From an uncultured Ruminococcus sp. (lineage in GTDB: Bacteria; Bacillota; Clostridia; Oscillospirales; Acutalibacteraceae), in NCBI GenBank assembly GCA_902797065.1, contig CADBRK010000074.1:1-9380 (forward strand): a DNA stretch of 9,380 nucleotides, read 5' to 3'. Below are positions 1 to 6,542 of this stretch, piece after piece; position 1 is the first letter of the stretch; each line of letters opens with the position of its first letter. Under the pieces are notes generated by a model that searched no databases, had not been told where the DNA came from, and worked only from the letters and a program-made list of their open reading frames with translations. The translations under genes and the position numbers were made by a program.

Positions 1-1881
1 ATAGCCTCCGCACTGCGGACATGGAACGTCAAGCTTCTCTACAAACTTTTTAACTGTCTTGCATTCGGGATACCCCGAGCATGCGATAAACTTGCCGTAT
101 CTGCCGTATTTGTAAACCATGGGCTTACCGCAGTTCTCGCAGATATAATCTGTTTTATCTTCTTCAAGGTCATACTTCTGACCTTCCATATCTTCCTTTG
201 CTTTTTTGAGTGTTTCCTCAAAATCGCCGTAAAATCCGTGCAGCAGCTGAACCCACTGCTCGTTACCGTGTTCTACCTCGTCAAGTTCGTTTTCCATCTG
301 AGCCGTAAACTTTACATTCACGATCTTCGGGAAACGCTCTTTCATAAGCTTTGTGATGACCTCTCCAAGCTCTGTCGGGTAGAGAGTTTTCGCTTCTCGT
401 CTGACGTAATTTCGGCTCACAATAGTAGTGATGGTTGCGGAGTACGTCGACGGTCTGCCTATGCCGTTTTCTTCGAGCGCCTTTATCAGCGAAGCCTCGG
501 TATATCGTGCGGGCGGCTGTGTAAAGTGCTGATTCGGCACTATCTCTTTTGCTTTTACCGACATGCCCGCCTCCAGCGCAGGCAGCTGAGTCTCCTTCTC
601 GTCCTCGGTATCCTTTCCTTCGACATACAGAACCGTAAATCCGTCGAAATCCACCCTGTAACCGCTCGCTTTGAAAGTATAGCCGTTCCCTTCGATGTCC
701 GCCTGAGTTGTCTTGTGAATACACTCTGCCATCTGCGAAGCTATAAAACGCTCCCAGATCAGCTTATACAGCTTATACTGATCTGAGGTAAGATTCTTCT
801 TTATCGAATCGGGCGACAGATTAATCGTAGTGGGGCGTATAGCCTCGTGTCCGTCCTGGGCGTTGCTCCTTGATTTGAACACTCTCGGCTTATTCGGGAG
901 ATACTTTTCTCCCCACTTGCTCTCTATATATGCTTTTGCGTCATTAAGCGCGTCCTGAGATATTCTCAGAGAGTCTGTTCTCATGTAAGTGATAAGACCG
1001 ACAGCGCCTATTCCGTCGACCGTAACGCCCTCATACAGTTCCTGTGCCACTTTCATTGTACGCTTGGACTGAAATCCCAGCTTACGTGAAGCGTCCTGCT
1101 GCAGCGTAGACGTAATAAACGGCGGCGCGGGCTGACGTTTCCTTGTACCGTGCTTCACACTTGCGACGGTAAATTCCGCATTCTCCAGGTCTGCCATTAT
1201 CTTATCAGACTGCTCTTTGTTTGTGATCTTCAGCTTTTTGCCGTTATACGCATACAGCGACGCCGGGAACGCCTTCCTTCCGCCTTTGGGAACAAACTTT
1301 CCGTCGATCGTCCAGTATTCCTCGGGTACAAACGCCCTGATCTCGTTTTCACGGTCTACGATTATCCTCAGCGCAACGGACTGTACACGCCCTGCGGAAA
1401 GACCGCGTCTGATCTTCTGAGAAATAAACGGGCTGAGCTTATATCCCACAAGTCTGTCAAGGATACGTCTCGCCTGCTGGGCATTAACAAGGTCAATGTC
1501 TATGCTCCTGGGGTTTGACATACCGTTCGCAACGCCTGTTTTGGTTATCTCGTTGAATTCCACTCTGTTCTTGCTGTCGAGCGGGAGTCCGAGAATATAT
1601 GCAAGGTGCCATGATATAGCCTCGCCCTCACGATCGGGGTCGGTCGCAAGATACACATTGTCGCACTTCTCGACCGCGTCCTTCAACTCGGCGATAAGCT
1701 TTTCTTTATCCTTCATTATTTCATACTTGGGCGCAAAATCATGCTTAATATCTACGCTGAGACGCTTCTCGGGCAGATCTCTCACATGCCCCTTCGAGGC
1801 AAGGACTTTATAACCGCTGCCTAAGTATTTCTGTATCGTATGTGCCTTTGACGGCGACTCCACTATAACTAAATCGGACAT
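1..1881 (-). CDS. topA: DNA topoisomerase I (type IA), 3' end cut by window
   Basis: Relaxes negatively supercoiled DNA by cutting one strand through a 5'-phosphotyrosine link. The frame is open from the ATG at 1881 to the window edge: 627 residues, against roughly 690 in the family, so some 60-70 are missing. A Toprim domain opens the protein: VIVESPSKA with Glu8, then the acidic metal-binding motif DPDREGE at residues 81-87. The catalytic tyrosine is Tyr299 in ITYMRTDS. The first C-terminal zinc ribbon is complete (Cys581, Cys584, Cys601, Cys607), and a second begins with Cys621 and Cys624 at the edge. The start is fixed by a GGAGG at 1889-1893, 7 nt upstream, and by the conserved MSDLVIVESPSKA opening. 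dprA lies upstream on the same strand, as in many Firmicutes, but a MITE-like element separates them. I found no convincing promoter in that gap. Confidence 0.97.
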   Translation of the reverse strand, partial: MSDLVIVESPSKAHTIQKYLGSGYKVLASKGHVRDLPEKRLSVDIKHDFAPKYEIMKDKEKLIAELKDAVEKCDNVYLATDPDREGEAISWHLAYILGLPLDSKNRVEFNEITKTGVANGMSNPRSIDIDLVNAQQARRILDRLVGYKLSPFISQKIRRGLSAGRVQSVALRIIVDRENEIRAFVPEEYWTIDGKFVPKGGRKAFPASLYAYNGKKLKITNKEQSDKIMADLENAEFTVASVKHGTRKRQPAPPFITSTLQQDASRKLGFQSKRTMKVAQELYEGVTVDGIGAVGLITYMRTDSLRISQDALNDAKAYIESKWGEKYLPNKPRVFKSRSNAQDGHEAIRPTTINLSPDSIKKNLTSDQYKLYKLIWERFIASQMAECIHKTTQADIEGNGYTFKASGYRVDFDGFTVLYVEGKDTEDEKETQLPALEAGMSVKAKEIVPNQHFTQPPARYTEASLIKALEENGIGRPSTYSATITTIVSRNYVRREAKTLYPTELGEVITKLMKERFPKIVNVKFTAQMENELDEVEHGNEQWVQLLHGFYGDFEETLKKAKEDMEGQKYDLEEDKTDYICENCGKPMVYKYGRYGKFIACSGYPECKTVKKFVEKLDVPCPQCGGY

Positions 1882-1897
1882 TTAATAACCTCCACCA

Positions 1898-2198
1898 CTA
1901 AGGGAACCACTGAATAAATCACGTCCTGCGGACTGAGCACCAAATTTGCTTGCATCTTTTCGTCAAATTGCCCTCAAAATCTTTGAAATACGTCAGGCGG
2001 GTAAGCACCCGCAAGCATTTCGCACACTAACAAATAATAAATCTAACTTTAATATCCTGCGTCATGTGACAAAGCAGGGCGCGAGCTTCAAAGCAGAAAA
2101 CAGATATTATTATTAACGCGTAATACCTGCAGGCGTTCGCCTGCCTGAAAATCTGACGGCGCAACTTCGGCACTCGATTTAATCAGTGTCTCCCTAAG
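1898..2198. mobile_element. MITE-like non-coding element with terminal inverted repeats
   Basis: This gene-free stretch between dprA and topA is bounded by imperfect inverted repeats. Positions 1898-1920 match the reverse complement of 2176-2198 at 19 of 23 places, with a shared inner block of CACTGA-n-TAAATC. CTAAG occurs directly at both edges (1898-1902 and 2194-2198) and could be a 5-bp target duplication around a 291-bp core. Because CTAAG also belongs to the inverted repeat, that reading is tentative. Inside are four hairpins: GTCC/GGAC (1923-1933), GCGGGT/ACCCGC with a 4-nt loop (1997-2012), CCTGC-GTCA/TGAC-GCAGG (2056-2078) and a 7-bp GCAGGCG/CGCCTGC (2129-2144). No plausible ORF is present. 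This fits a miniature inverted-repeat element moved by a transposase elsewhere. A fixed structured intergenic repeat is the alternative. Confidence 0.65.
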
Positions 2199-2234
2199 GT
2201 ATAATTCTCTTTTTTTAAAACATTACATTTATAT

Positions 2235-3593
2235 TCACATCTTCAGATACAAATTTCCCTGACAAGACGATACCAGACCGAAGATCTCAAGCTCGGTCAG
2301 CGCGCTGTTCACATCCGAAATACTCAGACCCGTCATGCAGGATAATTCATCGGCGTCGGTCTGCTTTTCGGGCATTGAACGGTACACCGTCTTTGCAGTA
2401 TCCGTCAATGCGTCAAGCATATCTTTATCAACTGTCGACCTCTGTACACGAACCTCGGGTCCTTTTTGATCGTCGTTTTTCTTATCGCTTTTCTTTTTGG
2501 TGCGAACTGGCGATTTCTTTCCGGACTCGCTTACAGAATTGCTTTTATCAGTCTTTGCGGTACTCTCGCCGCTATGGACAGTCTTTTGCTCTTTATCGGG
2601 AAAAGTAAACCCCAACCGTTTTGAAACAATATCTTCAAAGTCCAAAGAAAACAGATGATTCTCATAGACATCTTTGATATACTTCGCTTTGTATTCTTCA
2701 TACTCCTTGTTATAATCTTTTTCGGGCTGAAGAACAATATCCTCACTCAGGCATATCGGCTCCGCACCCCTTTTTATAGCTTCTTCCGCTCCGGGAGATA
2801 AAACACTCCCGTCGGGCTTGCGCAAAGCATACAGCTTTCGGTTTTGCTTCAGAGCATATTCCGCCGTAATCAGAGAACCGCTTTTCTTTCCCGCTTCGAC
2901 AACAACAACACTGTCGGAGATACCGCTTATCAGTCTGTCACGCAGTCTGAACGTCAGCTTTCCCGTAGGGTGCAGCGGAACATATTCAGATACAAGTGCG
3001 CCGCTGTATACGATTTCTTCATACATTTTTTTATTATTCTTCAGATAATTAAATCCTATTCCGCAGCCCAGCACACATATGGTTTTCCCTTTTGCTTCCA
3101 ATGCTGCTTTATGCACTATGGTATCGATCCCTATTGCACCGCCGCTGACTAACGTAAAATCATGCGCGGCGAGTCCCTCAGCAATATTCTTTGCCATAAA
3201 TTCGCCGTAATGCGACGGATGTCTTGTCCCGACGATTCCGATACAGCGGTTTTTGTCAAACAGGTTAACGTCGCCCTTCACATAGAGTGCGGCAGGAAGG
3301 TTCGGCAGCGGCAGCAAAAGCTCGGGGTAATTCTCGTCGCCGGGCACTACGATCTCAATATCATTATCCCGACAATAGCGGATTATCTTTTCGGCGTTAT
3401 ACAGCTTGCGGTCAAACACATCACGGAAATTCAGCGCATCTTCTTTTCCGTCAAAGCACAGCATTTTTTCTTCGTACGGAGCTTTGTAAAAATCCTCGGC
3501 AAATGTATAGCGTTTACGGACCTTTGAGATCTTACTGCTTCCGTATCCGCACACCTGTTGAAGCCAGACCCAATATATCGTTTGATTATTCAT
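2235..3593 (-). CDS. dprA: DNA processing protein DprA (Smf family)
   Basis: DprA binds incoming single-stranded DNA in the cytoplasm during natural transformation and loads RecA on it. The 452-residue product has an N-terminal helical region, then the Rossmann-like DprA core: GIVGTRHPS (119-127), SGGAIGID (150-157), LGCGIG (175-180), FRLRDR (215-220) and SGSLITAEYAL (238-248). In the family the FRLRDR site normally reads FPxRNR, so Asn is replaced by Asp219. A Lys/Ser/Asp-rich, probably disordered linker (about 335-390) leads to a C-terminal winged-helix domain (about 395-452). The product is longer than the usual 280-370 residues mainly because of that linker and the segment before it. The ATG lies 3 nt after the stop of the methyltransferase gene, with GGGAGA further upstream, so the two are probably co-transcribed and translationally coupled. 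The family call is firm; activity in competence is inferred. Confidence 0.95.
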   Translation of the reverse strand: MNNQTIYWVWLQQVCGYGSSKISKVRKRYTFAEDFYKAPYEEKMLCFDGKEDALNFRDVFDRKLYNAEKIIRYCRDNDIEIVVPGDENYPELLLPLPNLPAALYVKGDVNLFDKNRCIGIVGTRHPSHYGEFMAKNIAEGLAAHDFTLVSGGAIGIDTIVHKAALEAKGKTICVLGCGIGFNYLKNNKKMYEEIVYSGALVSEYVPLHPTGKLTFRLRDRLISGISDSVVVVEAGKKSGSLITAEYALKQNRKLYALRKPDGSVLSPGAEEAIKRGAEPICLSEDIVLQPEKDYNKEYEEYKAKYIKDVYENHLFSLDFEDIVSKRLGFTFPDKEQKTVHSGESTAKTDKSNSVSESGKKSPVRTKKKSDKKNDDQKGPEVRVQRSTVDKDMLDALTDTAKTVYRSMPEKQTDADELSCMTGLSISDVNSALTELEIFGLVSSCQGNLYLKM

Positions 3594-3596
3594 AGA

Positions 3597-4373
3597 TCAT
3601 CTCAGCATCTCCCACATCAATATGCCTGCCGCCGCAGCTGCATTGAGCGACTCCGCGCGTCCCCTCATCGGTATTCTGACCTTTGCTGTACATAAAGCCA
3701 GTGTCTCTTGGGTCAGCCCTGCGCCCTCGTTGCCGATAAGCATGACTCCGCCCGTGAACTTAACGTTTGTAATATCTTCGGCGTCATAAGGAGTAGAACC
3801 GTAAACAGAAACACCCTGTGACAGAAGTTCACGCAGGTATTCACCGAAATTCTCTTTTATCGTAAACGGTAACCTGAACACAGCGCCCATACTCCCTCTG
3901 ACGACCTTCGGCGAATATACATCGCAGCAATCCCCCGATAATATAACGCCGTCTATACCGAGCGCCTCTGCGGTTCGGAGTATAGTACCCATATTGGAAG
4001 GATCCTGAATGTTCTCCAGACCAATATAAGTATTCTGATTATCTATTCTATACATTTTTTTATTTTTGTCAAGTATATTAAACACACAAAAAAAGCCCTG
4101 CGGCGATTTTGTATCGCTGATACGTTCAAAAACAGCCCGGGAGACCTCAAACGATCTCTCCGATACAGCGATTATCTCGTCATAGGCATCTTTATATTTC
4201 CCCACGGCGTCACAGGTATACAAAAACAAGGCGGGCTTATATCCCGACCTTACTCCGTCACGGCATAAGCGTACGCCCTCTGCCGTAAACTGCCGAGCCG
4301 TTTTTCTGTGTTTAGAGCTTTTAAGCAGCTTAGCCGCATTCCTGACAATATCGTTATCTTTACTCGTGATCAT
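3597..4373 (-). CDS. SpoU/TrmH-family RNA 2'-O-methyltransferase
   Basis: A 258-residue SPOUT enzyme predicted to move a methyl group from S-adenosylmethionine to a ribose 2'-OH in rRNA or tRNA. Residues 1-95 form the N-terminal substrate-binding domain, opening with the family-typical ITSKDNDIV and a QFTAEGVRL segment. The catalytic domain carries motif 1 (LENIQDPSNMGTILRTAEALG, 119-139, with the Asn and Arg of the active site), motif 2 (IGNEGAGL, 213-220) and motif 3 (IPMRGRAESLNAAAAAG, 234-250), which form the knotted cofactor site. The layout matches the RlmB/YsgA type, but the modified nucleotide cannot be told from sequence. Its ATG overlaps the stop of the upstream membrane-protein gene (ATGA, 4370-4373), so it is translationally coupled to it. 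Location just downstream of infC-rpmI-rplT is common in Clostridia and supports a role in ribosome maturation. Confidence 0.93.
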   Translation of the reverse strand: MITSKDNDIVRNAAKLLKSSKHRKTARQFTAEGVRLCRDGVRSGYKPALFLYTCDAVGKYKDAYDEIIAVSERSFEVSRAVFERISDTKSPQGFFCVFNILDKNKKMYRIDNQNTYIGLENIQDPSNMGTILRTAEALGIDGVILSGDCCDVYSPKVVRGSMGAVFRLPFTIKENFGEYLRELLSQGVSVYGSTPYDAEDITNVKFTGGVMLIGNEGAGLTQETLALCTAKVRIPMRGRAESLNAAAAAGILMWEMLR

Positions 4374-4966
4374 ACTTCCGCATCCTGTTCAATTACCTCT
4401 GTTTCAAGCTGAATGCAGGGGTCTTCTTCGGTACTTCTTAACTGATAATTCCTGAAAGCAGTCGTACCGTCGCTGAGGATCAGCACGCTGACCTTATCGC
4501 TTTTTAACACCTTGGAAATATCATTTAGATATTTATCGCTCATAGCGGTTTTTTCTTCTCCGCCGTACTCATAGGTTATCTTAAAGCGCCACAGTGTTTC
4601 GTCAAAAGTTTCTTTCATATATTTGACATGCCTGACATATTTAGTCACGCCTGTGACCTTGCCTGTCAGTCTGCGCGCGGACGCATACATTTCTTTCCTT
4701 TGTTTAAAATACTCTTTCTTACCCATCCGGTACAAAAAGGAGAGCAGCATAAACATTACCGAACCGACTATCGTAACCGCAAACGAAGCAGTGAAGAACT
4801 TTGCGTTTACATCGCCGCCCGACATCCGTGTCAGAAGCACGGCACACAAGCATATCATGCCGCCGAAAGCGAGCATTCCCGCCACTGCCGAAAGCATTGT
4901 AATCATCGGGGAACTGTATTTTGAATCCTTTGATTCAGCCTTTTTTAGAGTAAATTCAGTCTTCAT
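4370..4966 (-). CDS. Two-helix membrane protein, DUF3592-like C-terminal domain
   Basis: Function unknown. The 198-residue product has a short Lys-rich N-terminus, two hydrophobic helices (about 20-46 and 58-80) and a soluble C-terminal region of about 110 residues. That region (LTGKVTGV, a tyrosine-rich FKITYEYGG strand, then KVSVLILSDG) resembles the beta-rich domain of DUF3592-type proteins. This resemblance is by eye only and moderate. I chose the ATG at 4966 over an in-frame TTG at 4972. AGAGG at 4973-4977 sits 6 nt before the ATG but directly abuts the TTG, which would leave it without a usable ribosome binding site. The gene follows the rplT terminator by about 40 nt and overlaps the methyltransferase gene by 4 nt. 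I saw no good promoter in the gap, so expression may depend on readthrough from the ribosomal operon. Confidence 0.85.
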   Translation of the reverse strand: MKTEFTLKKAESKDSKYSSPMITMLSAVAGMLAFGGMICLCAVLLTRMSGGDVNAKFFTASFAVTIVGSVMFMLLSFLYRMGKKEYFKQRKEMYASARRLTGKVTGVTKYVRHVKYMKETFDETLWRFKITYEYGGEEKTAMSDKYLNDISKVLKSDKVSVLILSDGTTAFRNYQLRSTEEDPCIQLETEVIEQDAEV

Positions 4967-4997
4967 AATCAACCTCTGAATTAAAACATCACAAACT

Positions 4998-5033
4998 TGA
5001 AAACAGCACCCAAGGTAAGCTGCCTCGGGTGCT
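4998..5033 (-). terminator. Intrinsic terminator after rplT
   Basis: On the minus strand AGCACCC pairs with GGGTGCT (arms 5027-5033 and 5005-5011). The stem continues through a G-T wobble and a GAGG/CCTT pairing to a 7-nt loop, about 11 bp in all, and is followed by GTTTTC. It lies 17 nt after the rplT stop. The T-run is short, so partial readthrough into the downstream gene is likely. Confidence 0.75.
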
Positions 5034-5049
5034 TAAACAAATCATGCTA

Positions 5050-5403
5050 TTAAAGAGCCTTTTTAGCCTGCTCTACAAGACTTGTAAAAGCCTTGGGATC
5101 GGCGATAGCGATCTCGGAGAGCATTTTACGGTTCAGAGTGATGCCGGCCTTTTTGAGTCCGTTCATAAATGTAGAGTAGTTCGTGTCATTAAGCTTGCAT
5201 GCAGCATTGATACGAGCGATCCAAAGTCTTCTGAAATCTCTCTTTCTCTGCTTACGTCCGATATAAGCGTAGTTGCCGGACTTATTGACAGCCTGCTTAG
5301 CCATCTTAAAGTGCTTGCTCTTTGCGCCCCAGTAACCCTTAGCAAGCTTTAATGTCTTTTTTCTTCTTTTGCGAGTCATCATCGCACCCTTAACACGTGC
5401 CAT
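5050..5403 (-). CDS. rplT: 50S ribosomal protein L20
   Basis: L20 binds 23S rRNA early in assembly of the large ribosomal subunit. In Firmicutes it also represses its own operon by binding the infC leader RNA. The 117-residue length is standard. Family blocks run through the whole protein: the basic N-terminal tail ending KLAKGYWGAKSKHF, the central GNYAYIGRKQRKRDFRRLWIARINAA and the C-terminal YSTFMNGLKKAGI and LNRKMLSEIAI. A GGAGG 8 nt before the ATG fixes the start. It is the last gene of the infC-rpmI-rplT operon, 40 nt after rpmI and just ahead of a terminator hairpin. Identification is secure. Confidence 0.98.
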   Translation of the reverse strand: MARVKGAMMTRKRRKKTLKLAKGYWGAKSKHFKMAKQAVNKSGNYAYIGRKQRKRDFRRLWIARINAACKLNDTNYSTFMNGLKKAGITLNRKMLSEIAIADPKAFTSLVEQAKKAL

Positions 5404-5443
5404 TTATATTACCTCCGTTTTGGTTGTTCTCTGAAAATACAAA

Positions 5444-5641
5444 TTACTTATAAGGAATAAGTCTCTTAACCTGTGCAACATTTGTCTTATCTGCAACAGT
5501 AGTCTGTCTGAGACCTCTCTTACGCTTTGTTGTCTTCTTGTTAAGAATATGTCTTTTGTTAGCGTGGGCACGAATTACCTTACCGTTCTTAGAAAGCTTA
5601 AAACGCTTCTTAGCACCACTGTGTGTCTTGATCTTTGGCAT
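5444..5641 (-). CDS. rpmI: 50S ribosomal protein L35
   Basis: Small basic protein of the large ribosomal subunit, 65 residues as usual. It opens with the family signature MPKIKTHSGAKKRFKLS and continues with NKRHILNKKTTKRKRGLR. The frame stays open 30 codons upstream into infC, but the ATG at 5641 is the true start: AAGGAGG at 5650-5656 lies 8 nt before it, and the protein family begins exactly there. It sits 22 nt after infC and 40 nt before rplT, in the conserved order of this operon. Confidence 0.98.
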   Translation of the reverse strand: MPKIKTHSGAKKRFKLSKNGKVIRAHANKRHILNKKTTKRKRGLRQTTVADKTNVAQVKRLIPYK

Positions 5642-5663
5642 AATTTTATCCTCCTTAAATATT

Positions 5664-6182
5664 TCACTTCGTCGGCTTCGGTGCAAGGAACATAAGCATA
5701 TTGCGACCTTCGAGCTTCGGCTGTTTCTCAACTACAGCCGCTTCTGCACAAGCCTCGGAGAATCTGTTCATGATCTCCATGCCGAGCTCCGGGTGACCCA
5801 GTTCTCTGCCGCGGAACTTTACAGATACCTTAACCTTATCGCCCTTGGAAAGGAACTTTAACGCATGGTTAAGCTTCGTATTAAAATCATGTGTATCGAT
5901 ATTCAAAGACAGTCTTACCTCTTTAATATCAACGATCTTTTGATTTTTCCTTTTTTCCTTTTCTCTTCTTGCCTGTTCAAAGCGGTATTTGCCGTAGTCC
6001 ATTATCTTACATACAGGCGGCACTGCGTTCGGCGAGATCATCACCAGATCCAGATTACTCTCTCCCGCAAGCTTCAATGCCTGTACAGACGACATAATAC
6101 CCAACTGTGAGCCGTCCGAGCCTATAACTCTCAGCTCTTTCTCTCGAATTTCCTCATTTATGAGAAGTTCCTTATTGCTAAT
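5664..6182 (-). CDS. infC: Translation initiation factor IF-3, ATT start
   Basis: IF3 binds the 30S subunit, keeps it apart from 50S and checks the start codon and initiator tRNA. The 172-residue product has the N-domain (INEEIREKELRVIG and DGSQLGIMS), the family signature KIMDYGKYRFEQAR at 59-72, a Lys/Arg-rich linker helix and the C-domain with KVKVSVKFRGRELGHPELG (116-134). No ATG, GTG or TTG lies at a sensible place. The frame extends to a GTG at 6245, but that codon lies inside the leader's antiterminator. An ATT at 6180-6182 has a GGAGG at 6191-6195 8 nt before it, and the family begins there. AUU starts are known for infC and let IF3 repress its own translation. It is first in the operon with rpmI and rplT. 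Confidence 0.96.
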   Translation of the reverse strand: MSNKELLINEEIREKELRVIGSDGSQLGIMSSVQALKLAGESNLDLVMISPNAVPPVCKIMDYGKYRFEQARREKEKRKNQKIVDIKEVRLSLNIDTHDFNTKLNHALKFLSKGDKVKVSVKFRGRELGHPELGMEIMNRFSEACAEAAVVEKQPKLEGRNMLMFLAPKPTK

Positions 6183-6195
6183 GTTAAGCACCTCC
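6180..6195 (-). promoter_or_regulatory. infC start region: GGAGG and non-standard ATT start
   Basis: Reading the minus strand, GGAGG (6191-6195) is followed by 8 nt and then ATT (6180-6182), the first codon of infC. IF3 rejects initiation at rare start codons, so excess IF3 lowers its own synthesis. That feedback is known for infC in E. coli; here it is inferred from the conserved codon. Confidence 0.88.
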
Positions 6196-6356
6196 GTAAC
6201 CGATATATCAATAAAAAATGCAGACGTATAACTCGTCTGCCGCACAACAATGCAAAACTCCGCTATATATAATCATATGCGAACACTCTGCAAATATTGA
6301 CCCGTGCAGACGACACCCCACAGGTGAAAGCGATTAACGCCTTGCTTTATTGTCTT
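6183..6356 (-). promoter_or_regulatory. infC-rpmI-rplT leader RNA with transcription attenuator (L20-leader type)
   Basis: An untranslated leader of about 170 nt runs from the promoter to infC. It can fold in two exclusive ways. In one, a terminator hairpin forms just before the ribosome binding site. In the other, an upstream segment (6304-6313) pairs with the 5' arm of that terminator and adjoining bases (6233-6245): UCGUCU/AGACGA plus GCAC/GUGC, 10 bp with a 3-nt bulge. This is an antiterminator. A further 6-bp hairpin (AAGGCG/CGCUUU) lies near the 5' end (6327-6343). In Firmicutes, L20 binding to this operon's leader causes premature termination. The position and the switch fit that class, but I did not identify the L20-binding motif itself. 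No T-box sequence was seen. Confidence 0.75.
6211..6240 (-). terminator. Attenuator terminator in the infC leader
   Basis: On the minus strand GCAGACG (6234-6240) and CGTCTGC (6220-6226) form a perfect 7-bp stem with a 7-nt loop, followed by ATTTTTTAT (6211-6219). It ends about 15 nt before the infC ribosome binding site. Its 5' arm is also complementary to a segment about 65 nt upstream, so its formation can be blocked. Confidence 0.88.
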
Positions 6357-6361
6357 TTCGT

Positions 6362-6390
6362 ATTATATCATTACCGCAATCTGTTGTCAA
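6362..6390 (-). promoter_or_regulatory. Consensus sigma-A promoter of the infC operon
   Basis: The -35 box is TTGACA (6385-6390) and the -10 box TATAAT (6362-6367), with a 17-nt spacer. Both boxes and the spacing match the consensus exactly. The sequence upstream is A/T-rich (6391-6435), like an UP element. Transcription should start near 6354-6356. A near-ideal promoter followed by an attenuator fits a ribosomal operon controlled mainly after initiation. Confidence 0.92.
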
Positions 6391-6457
6391 GAGTTTTTTG
6401 GGGGATTAATAAAAAAATATCAGTTCTTTTTTGTACTCAACAGACAGCGATCTCATG

Positions 6458-6499
6458 AAAAAAAGTTTTATTCCCGACAGACTTCTCTGCCGGGAATAA
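6458..6499 (-). terminator. Strong intrinsic terminator after the 315-residue membrane protein gene
   Basis: TTATTCCCG and CGGGAATAA (6491-6499 and 6468-6476) form a perfect 9-bp stem. It extends through GCAGA/TCTGT to 14 bp closed by a GAAG tetraloop. On the minus strand it is followed by AAC and seven Ts (6458-6464). It isolates the infC promoter from upstream transcription. The gap to the gene's stop is about 43 nt. Confidence 0.92.
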
Positions 6500-6542
6500 T
6501 TATGAAAGGAGAACATGAAAAAGAAACTTTTCTTTGTTATAT

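Noticed and set aside
281..724. Minus-strand open frame of 147 codons
   Set aside because: It is out of frame inside topA, whose frame is open from 1881 to the edge with all motifs conserved.
2818..3595. Several plus-strand open frames opposite dprA
   Set aside because: They are shadows of the dprA coding strand, have no ribosome binding sites and show no recognisable protein features.
4967..4972. TTG start two codons upstream for the DUF3592-like protein
   Set aside because: The AGAGG motif directly abuts this TTG but lies 6 nt before the ATG at 4966, so ATG is the better start.
6183..6356. T-box riboswitch in the infC leader
   Set aside because: No T-box consensus or specifier-stem arrangement was seen, and the operon encodes no amino-acid or tRNA-synthetase gene. 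An L20-type attenuator fits better.
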